From Bacteroidota bacterium (GTDB lineage Bacteria; Bacteroidota; Bacteroidia; Chitinophagales; Saprospiraceae): a DNA stretch of 37,363 nucleotides. Below, in pieces: positions 32,947-37,363 of the stretch. Positions within the stretch are counted from its first letter, which is position 1; each line of letters opens with the position of its first letter. Where the stretch lies: positions 1 to 37,363 of the forward strand of contig JAFMDF010000059.1 of NCBI GenBank assembly GCA_017857395.1, read 5' to 3'. A program made the translations under genes and the position numbers. The notes under the pieces were generated by a model. That model searched no databases. It had not been told where the DNA came from and saw only the letters and a program-made list of their open reading frames with translations.

Positions 32947-34656
32947 ATGAATACTAAATTTATCGTTAAAATAGCTTTATTTCACTTAGGTAGTTTACTA
33001 TTTTTTACTAGCTGTACGAGCGAAAAGTATACCACCGAAAATAGGACTAAGCGTCCAAATATCTTATTAATTGTCGCAGATGATTTAGGTTTTACTGACT
33101 TGGGCTGTTATGGTAGTGAAATCAAAACACCTAATATAGATGCTTTAGCTAAGCAAAGTGTTCGTTTGACTTCTTTTTGTACTGGCCCAACTTGTTCGCC
33201 TACTCGTGCGATACTTCTAACAGGGGTAGATGCCCATCGCAACGGTTTTGGTACAACGAATGATGACTGGGCAGCTAATCAGCTAGGTTTACGAGGCTAT
33301 GAAGGGTATTTGAATTTTGATGTCGTTACTTTTCCGAAACTTTTACAAGATAGAGGTTATCATACTTCTATTGCTGGAAAATGGCATCTAGGCTCTCCAC
33401 GTAGGAAAGAACAATGGCCCATAAATCGAGGCTTTACCCGTTCTTTTTGTTTATTACCTGGCGGAGGTGGTCATTTTTATGACCAACAACCTTTATTTTC
33501 ATTTATCCCAAAATCATTGTATGCCCAAGACAGTATTTTGGCAAAACAATTACCAAAGGATTTTTATTCGAGTAAAAACTATGCGGATAAAGCAATTGAA
33601 TATATTGATGAAAGTGTTAAAGCGAATAAACCTTTTTTTCATTTTCTATCCTATACTGCACCACATTGGCCTTTACAAGTGCCTGATGAATTCGTGGATT
33701 TATACAAAGGGCAATACGATAGTGGTTATGAGGAATTGGCGATACAACGCTTAGAAAAAGGAAAAAAGCAAGGGGTTATTCCTGAATACACTACACTACC
33801 TACTTTAAGCCCGAATGTAGAACCATGGGAAGGTTTGAAAGCAGAAGAACAGCAAAAAGCTAGTAAGTCCATGGAGATTTATGCGGCTATGATAGAACGA
33901 TTAGACTATCATACAGGCAGAGTCATTCAGCATTTGAAAGACAAAGGAGCATATGAAAATACCTTGATTATTTTTATGGCAGATAATGGTGCAGAAGGCA
34001 ATAGTATCATGGGCTACGAAGGTACTGGAGAATGGGTAGACACGACTTTTGATAATAGTTTAGCGAATATGGGGAAATTAAATTCTTATATCGAATTGGG
34101 AACTGGTTGGGCACAAGCGAGCTCGTTGCCTTTTAAATGGTATAAGGCTTTTGCTAGTGAAGGTGGCGTTAGAGTGCCCATCATGATTCATTATCCTCAA
34201 TTGAAAAAAGCAGGTAATACCATTCACCACGATTTTATATCTGTCATGGATTTAGCACCTACTTTTTTAGAACTGGCAGGTGTTCAACATCCACAAACCG
34301 AATATAAAGGACGAGAAGTATTCCCTATGAATGGGACATCCATGTTACCATGGTTAGCAGGAAAAACAACGACTGTTCATCCAGTAGACAAAGCTCACGC
34401 ATGGGAATTATACGGACGTAGAGGAGTCAGAAAAGGAAAATGGAAAGCAGAATGGATGGAAGCACCCTATGGAAATAACGAATGGGAACTATACGATTTA
34501 TCAAAAGATATTAGTCAACAATATAATTTGGCAGCAAGCCAACCCGAAGTTCTACAGGAATTGATTAATGATTGGGACAATTATGTTAAGTCTAATAATG
34601 TAACTGTACCTGACCGACCAACAGCTTATGCGACAGAAACGATTTGGAGAGAGTAA
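32947..34656 (+). CDS. Lipoprotein sulfatase (arylsulfatase family, type I formylglycine)
   Basis: It hydrolyses sulfate esters, in marine Bacteroidota usually on sulfated polysaccharides. The product has 569 residues. A lipoprotein signal ends L-F-F-T-S-C23, placing it on the periplasmic face or the cell surface. The metal site D45-D46-L-G and the signature C83-S-P-T-R-A-I-L-L-T-G are intact; C83 is the residue converted to formylglycine by a maturase not encoded here. G-K-W-H-L-G, the A-P-H-W-P block and M-A-D-N-G-A match the other conserved sulfatase blocks. It stands alone, with no SusC/SusD or glycoside hydrolase genes beside it, so the substrate is unknown. It is divergent from the epimerase and convergent with the small GNAT gene across a strong hairpin. 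Confidence 0.95.
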   Translation: MNTKFIVKIALFHLGSLLFFTSCTSEKYTTENRTKRPNILLIVADDLGFTDLGCYGSEIKTPNIDALAKQSVRLTSFCTGPTCSPTRAILLTGVDAHRNGFGTTNDDWAANQLGLRGYEGYLNFDVVTFPKLLQDRGYHTSIAGKWHLGSPRRKEQWPINRGFTRSFCLLPGGGGHFYDQQPLFSFIPKSLYAQDSILAKQLPKDFYSSKNYADKAIEYIDESVKANKPFFHFLSYTAPHWPLQVPDEFVDLYKGQYDSGYEELAIQRLEKGKKQGVIPEYTTLPTLSPNVEPWEGLKAEEQQKASKSMEIYAAMIERLDYHTGRVIQHLKDKGAYENTLIIFMADNGAEGNSIMGYEGTGEWVDTTFDNSLANMGKLNSYIELGTGWAQASSLPFKWYKAFASEGGVRVPIMIHYPQLKKAGNTIHHDFISVMDLAPTFLELAGVQHPQTEYKGREVFPMNGTSMLPWLAGKTTTVHPVDKAHAWELYGRRGVRKGKWKAEWMEAPYGNNEWELYDLSKDISQQYNLAASQPEVLQELINDWDNYVKSNNVTVPDRPTAYATETIWRE

Positions 34657-34724
34657 AGAATAGCTAAAATTAGGTTCCGTTGTGTCTGAAAGTCATTTTA
34701 AGAAAGTAATATCCTATATTGAGT

Positions 34725-34759
34725 CTAGTGCTTTGGAAATTCTATTTTCAAAGCACTAG
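34725..34759. terminator. Terminator hairpin between the sulfatase and GNAT genes
   Basis: A 16-bp stem (34725-34740 / 34744-34759) has one G-T wobble and loop TCT. The 3' arm contains the stop codon of the minus-strand GNAT gene (34748-34750). A T-rich stretch (TAATTCTTTT) follows on the + side. It can serve the sulfatase transcript; use in the minus direction is weaker because no T run follows there. Confidence 0.7.
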
Positions 34760-35395
34760 TAATTCTTTTCTCATCGTCCAATTCAAAAAAGCAAGCGGCT
34801 CTTTGCCAATTTTTTCTTCTAAAAGTACCTCAAAACCAAGCCCTTCATAAAATCGAACGGTTCTATATCGTTGGGTGGAAAGAGCTAGTATAGCTCCTTT
34901 TTCCTTTGCTTGAATCGTAGCAAACTGTTGTTGTAAAATACTAGCACCCAAGCCTTTTCCTCGCATATTTTCTTGAATTACCATATTATTGAGGTATCGA
35001 TAAGGCTGCGTTTCGCCCATTGTTCTGGTCAAATGTTCTGCAATACCACCAGAGACTTCCATAACTCTAGACAAGGCACTAAACCCCATTTTAAAAGGCA
35101 CTTTCAATAAACCTCCTTGTATTTGCGGGATTAAGCCAACTTTTATTTGATTAGGTTTTGTCCAAAAGCCCATAGCTTTGGTCTGTCCATTTTCTGCCAT
35201 ACAAAAACTTTCTGCTCCATGTTTTAATTGTATACGTAAATTTATACCTAATAACCATTCCAATTGTGCTTGTCTAGTGGCGTCATTCGGGCATAAATAA
35301 ATATGCGCAGGATTATCATAAAAAGAAGTGGCGACTAATTTTGCAGCAGAAGGATAATGATGGGGAAGAATAGAGGATAGGTTAAGGTGTTTCAT
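34748..35395 (-). CDS. GNAT-family N-acetyltransferase
   Basis: A 215-residue acetyl-CoA-dependent transferase of the GNAT fold. The acetyl-CoA-binding motif A is R-G-K-G-L-G-A-S-I-L after strand four (Y-L-N-N-M-V-I-Q). The usual motif B segment T-V-R-F-Y-E-G-L-G-F-E-V is near the C-terminus. The substrate (small molecule or protein N-terminus) is not readable. It is the last gene of a three-gene minus-strand cluster, 12 bp after the ferric-reductase-like gene, so it is probably co-transcribed. Its stop codon is buried in a terminator stem shared with the convergent sulfatase. Confidence 0.9.
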   Translation of the reverse strand: MKHLNLSSILPHHYPSAAKLVATSFYDNPAHIYLCPNDATRQAQLEWLLGINLRIQLKHGAESFCMAENGQTKAMGFWTKPNQIKVGLIPQIQGGLLKVPFKMGFSALSRVMEVSGGIAEHLTRTMGETQPYRYLNNMVIQENMRGKGLGASILQQQFATIQAKEKGAILALSTQRYRTVRFYEGLGFEVLLEEKIGKEPLAFLNWTMRKELLVL

Positions 35396-35407
35396 GTCTG
35401 CCTTTAC

Positions 35408-36004
35408 TTATTTTTTCTTGAAAATTCTTAGTAATAAAACTAGTATCAATATCAAGACAAACGGCAGAAACTCAACCCCTACATTTTTTACCTTTTTAAA
35501 ATAAGTACTCATAAAAATCATCCAAATCCAATAGCCACCAATGGTATGTAAGAGCTTCCAGTTTTTTGGAGAAAGCTGTTTGGAAAAAGGCTCAAAAGAA
35601 GTCAATAAAATCAAAACGACAAATAGATAAGCTAAGCCTCCTGCCATTAGAGAAGTGCCAGCTGCCAAATCAAATACAGGATGAAATACTTGTTGTAAAA
35701 GGACTAAAAAGCCTAAATGTAATAAGTGATTAATGGCAAAGGAAATACCTAAATACTTGCGATTCATTAACCACCAAAAAGATAAGGAATTTCTAATGCG
35801 CAGATGAGCAGCGGATGCGGCAAAGGCTAGGCAGAATAATGTGAAACTAATTTTGGCAGACCAAGCAATGGCGGCTCTAGTACCGTCTTCATTAAAACCA
35901 ATAAAAAAGAAAAAAGCCGCATATAAAAGAATGGGCAACCCGACTGCTAATTTTACGACCTCCCAATCCCAGATGCCTTTACTTGCTGGCGCTGAATTAC
36001 TCAT
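35408..36004 (-). CDS. Ferric-reductase-like (MsrQ/YedZ-like) membrane protein
   Basis: A 198-residue integral membrane protein with about six helices. The layout resembles ferric-reductase-like transmembrane domains that bind heme b. Histidines lie in or next to helices at H67 (A-S-A-A-H-L-R), H93 and H96 (N-H-L-L-H-L) and H153 (L-L-H-T-I-G-G-Y-W-I-W). R-K-Y-L-G-I-S-F-A before the His pair and N-W-K-L-L-H before the last helices are typical of the family. This suggests quinol or membrane electron transfer, by family knowledge. No MsrP-like oxidoreductase partner is adjacent, so MsrQ function is not claimed. It lies 25 bp downstream of the YghO-like GNAT gene and 12 bp upstream of the small GNAT gene, probably in one operon. 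Confidence 0.7.
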   Translation of the reverse strand: MSNSAPASKGIWDWEVVKLAVGLPILLYAAFFFFIGFNEDGTRAAIAWSAKISFTLFCLAFAASAAHLRIRNSLSFWWLMNRKYLGISFAINHLLHLGFLVLLQQVFHPVFDLAAGTSLMAGGLAYLFVVLILLTSFEPFSKQLSPKNWKLLHTIGGYWIWMIFMSTYFKKVKNVGVEFLPFVLILILVLLLRIFKKK

Positions 36005-36034
36005 AACTCATCATTTATAACTTATAACTCTATA
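36001..36034. repeat. Heptad repeat in an intercistronic gap
   Basis: The 25-bp gap between the YghO-like gene and the membrane-protein gene reads in 7-base steps (ACTCATA, ACTCATC, ATTTATA, ACTTATA, ACTCTAT from about 36000). It resembles, in opposite orientation, the arrays at 31438 and 31542. Confidence 0.55.
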
Positions 36035-37148
36035 CTTCTTTCTGATAAATCCGATACCGCTTATAAGGCTCCCCATTCAAATTTTGCAAGCCTTTATTCA
36101 TCATTTCATTATTCTCTAAAATCCAAGACCCTTCGCCAAATTCAATGCCGTTGTTTTGGGCGTAGCGAATGATTTTAGCATAAAAAATAGCTTCAATTCC
36201 CAATCTTCGGTAGGTTTCTGTCACCCCTAAAAGGATGATTCTCAGTATTTTCGTTTTCCTTTTACCCATTAATAAACGAATGGCTCCAAACGGTAAAATT
36301 CGACCTCGCTTTTGCTTAATCATGATTTCATTGATGTTGGGGACGGCTAAGAAAAAGCCAATACCTTCTCCATCTTTTTCCGCAAGAAAGACCATTTCTT
36401 CGACTAAAATCATTTTTAGGCTTTCTGCAAGATGTTCAAATTCTTTATCTGTAGGCGGTACAAATCCCCAATTTCTATCCCATGCTTCTTTATATAATTT
36501 ATGAATAACGGGGACTTCTTTTTTCCAGTTTTTTAGGCTGACATTCCGAATAGTAATACCTCTAGTCTTGAGGCGTTCCTCTAATCTTTCAGCTACCCTA
36601 AGGGATTTTTCTGAAACCGTTTTGGTGGGTACTTTATAAGCCAATAAATCCATTTGTTTGGTAAACCCAAAACGATTTAAAAAATCGACATAATACGACT
36701 TATTATAGGTCATATTGATGACGGGAGGACTATCGTATCCGTCTACTAAAATACCTGCGGTTTCATTAGTCGAAAAATTGGTAGGACCATAAAGTGCGAC
36801 ATGCCCTTTGGCTTTTATCCAATCAACAGCAGTCTCTAATAATTTTTCAGCTACTGAATAATCTTCAATGACATCAAAAAAACCGAAATAACCGACATTA
36901 GAATTGGCAAATTTATTATAATTATTATTTTGGATAGCTGCTATTCGACCGACTATTTTTTTATCTCTGAATGCTAGAAAAAGGTCAGCATTGGAATGGG
37001 CAAAAAATGGATTCTTTTTAGGATTCAATAATTCTTGCATCCCTAAATATATCTCAGGGACATAATTCGGATCACCTTTGTAAAGGTCATGCGGAAAGTC
37101 TATGAATTGCTTTTTTTGTTTTTTGGTGGTAACTTTTACTATCTGCAT
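36030..37148 (-). CDS. YghO-like GNAT-fold protein
   Basis: The product has 372 residues. The N-terminal part (L-Y-K-G-D-P-N-Y-V-P, then F-A-H-S-N-A-D-L-F-L-A-F-R-D-K-K-I-V-G-R-I-A-A-I) is the start of a GNAT-type fold. The centre has G-P-T-N-F-S-T-N-E-T-A-G-I-L-V-D-G-Y, a conserved block of this broadly distributed family. The C-terminal half has a second acetyltransferase-like region (E-K-D-G-E-G-I-G-F-F-L-A-V-P-N-I and Y-R-R-L-G-I-E-A-I-F-Y). From memory this matches proteins annotated as YghO-like or simply GNAT superfamily, with no settled substrate. It appears to be the first gene of a three-gene minus-strand cluster. Confidence 0.8.
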   Translation of the reverse strand: MQIVKVTTKKQKKQFIDFPHDLYKGDPNYVPEIYLGMQELLNPKKNPFFAHSNADLFLAFRDKKIVGRIAAIQNNNYNKFANSNVGYFGFFDVIEDYSVAEKLLETAVDWIKAKGHVALYGPTNFSTNETAGILVDGYDSPPVINMTYNKSYYVDFLNRFGFTKQMDLLAYKVPTKTVSEKSLRVAERLEERLKTRGITIRNVSLKNWKKEVPVIHKLYKEAWDRNWGFVPPTDKEFEHLAESLKMILVEEMVFLAEKDGEGIGFFLAVPNINEIMIKQKRGRILPFGAIRLLMGKRKTKILRIILLGVTETYRRLGIEAIFYAKIIRYAQNNGIEFGEGSWILENNEMMNKGLQNLNGEPYKRYRIYQKEV

Positions 37149-37363
37149 TAGTTGGTTGGTCTTTTTGTTTTAGGATGTTTTTTCATAGCCTCTTTAATAG
37201 GCTAGTAAGGAGACCGAAAATTGAAGTTTTCTGTCAGAAGAGTCAGATAATTTCTGATTAAAATGCTTATCATCAGGTATTTATCTGGGGGAAATCTGAT
37301 TTCTGACAGTTTATAACGCTAGGTTCGCCCAAAATTAGTTAATAAAATAAAATATTATCAAAA
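37149..37363. other. 215-bp right-edge intergenic sequence with inverted repeats
   Basis: It holds CTGTCAGAA (37231-37239) and its exact inverse TTCTGACAG (37301-37309), plus further TCAGATA / TATCTG pieces between them. The left part (37210-37250) resembles 32848-32887. No ORF begins here. Confidence 0.5.

Overview
The window looks like a chromosomal segment of an AT-rich Bacteroidota, most likely a Saprospiria-type marine or sludge bacterium; this is inferred, as no 16S gene is present. The support is two very large secreted proteins ending in the gliding-motility-type (CHU_C, T9SS type B) C-terminal domain, SprB repeats, a choice-of-anchor L domain, a giant multidomain surface protein with a dockerin-like tail, few Shine-Dalgarno sites, and one promoter with the Bacteroidota -7 pattern TAnnTTTG.

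Layout. (1) 1-23533 is a surface/secretome block: a giant adhesin-like gene entering from the left edge (+), a T9SS type B protein (-) convergent with it, an unrecognised 1,100-residue helical protein with a signal-like N-terminus (+), and a second T9SS type B protein (-) convergent with that one. (2) 24190-28760 holds sppA, a stand-alone cytochrome oxidase subunit III-like gene, a UbiA-like polytopic membrane protein and a Kazal-domain lipoprotein. (3) 28919-32597 holds three minus-strand genes: a PfkB sugar kinase, myo-inositol-phosphate synthase and an extended-SDR epimerase. (4) 32947-34656 is a lipoprotein sulfatase. (5) 34748-37148 is a compact minus-strand operon: a YghO-like GNAT protein, a ferric-reductase-like membrane protein and a small GNAT acetyltransferase.

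The surface proteins would be exported by Sec and then by the type IX system, whose machinery is not in this window. The giant protein combines carbohydrate-binding-like, propeller, Ig-like, DUF11, SprB and P-domain modules. In two places one module interrupts another. It ends in a duplicated Ca-loop tail, not a visible T9SS sorting domain.

The intergenic DNA is unusually structured. A roughly 160-bp MITE-like nested palindrome with flanking 11-bp direct repeats lies between sppA and the oxidase gene. A 29-bp direct repeat carries the start codon of the Kazal lipoprotein. An intrinsic terminator abuts the GTG start of the UbiA-like gene. Several gaps among the minus-strand genes are built from degenerate 7-bp periodic repeats, one of which folds into a perfect 25-bp terminator stem. 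I see no CRISPR array, tRNA, rRNA, transposase gene or recognisable defence system.
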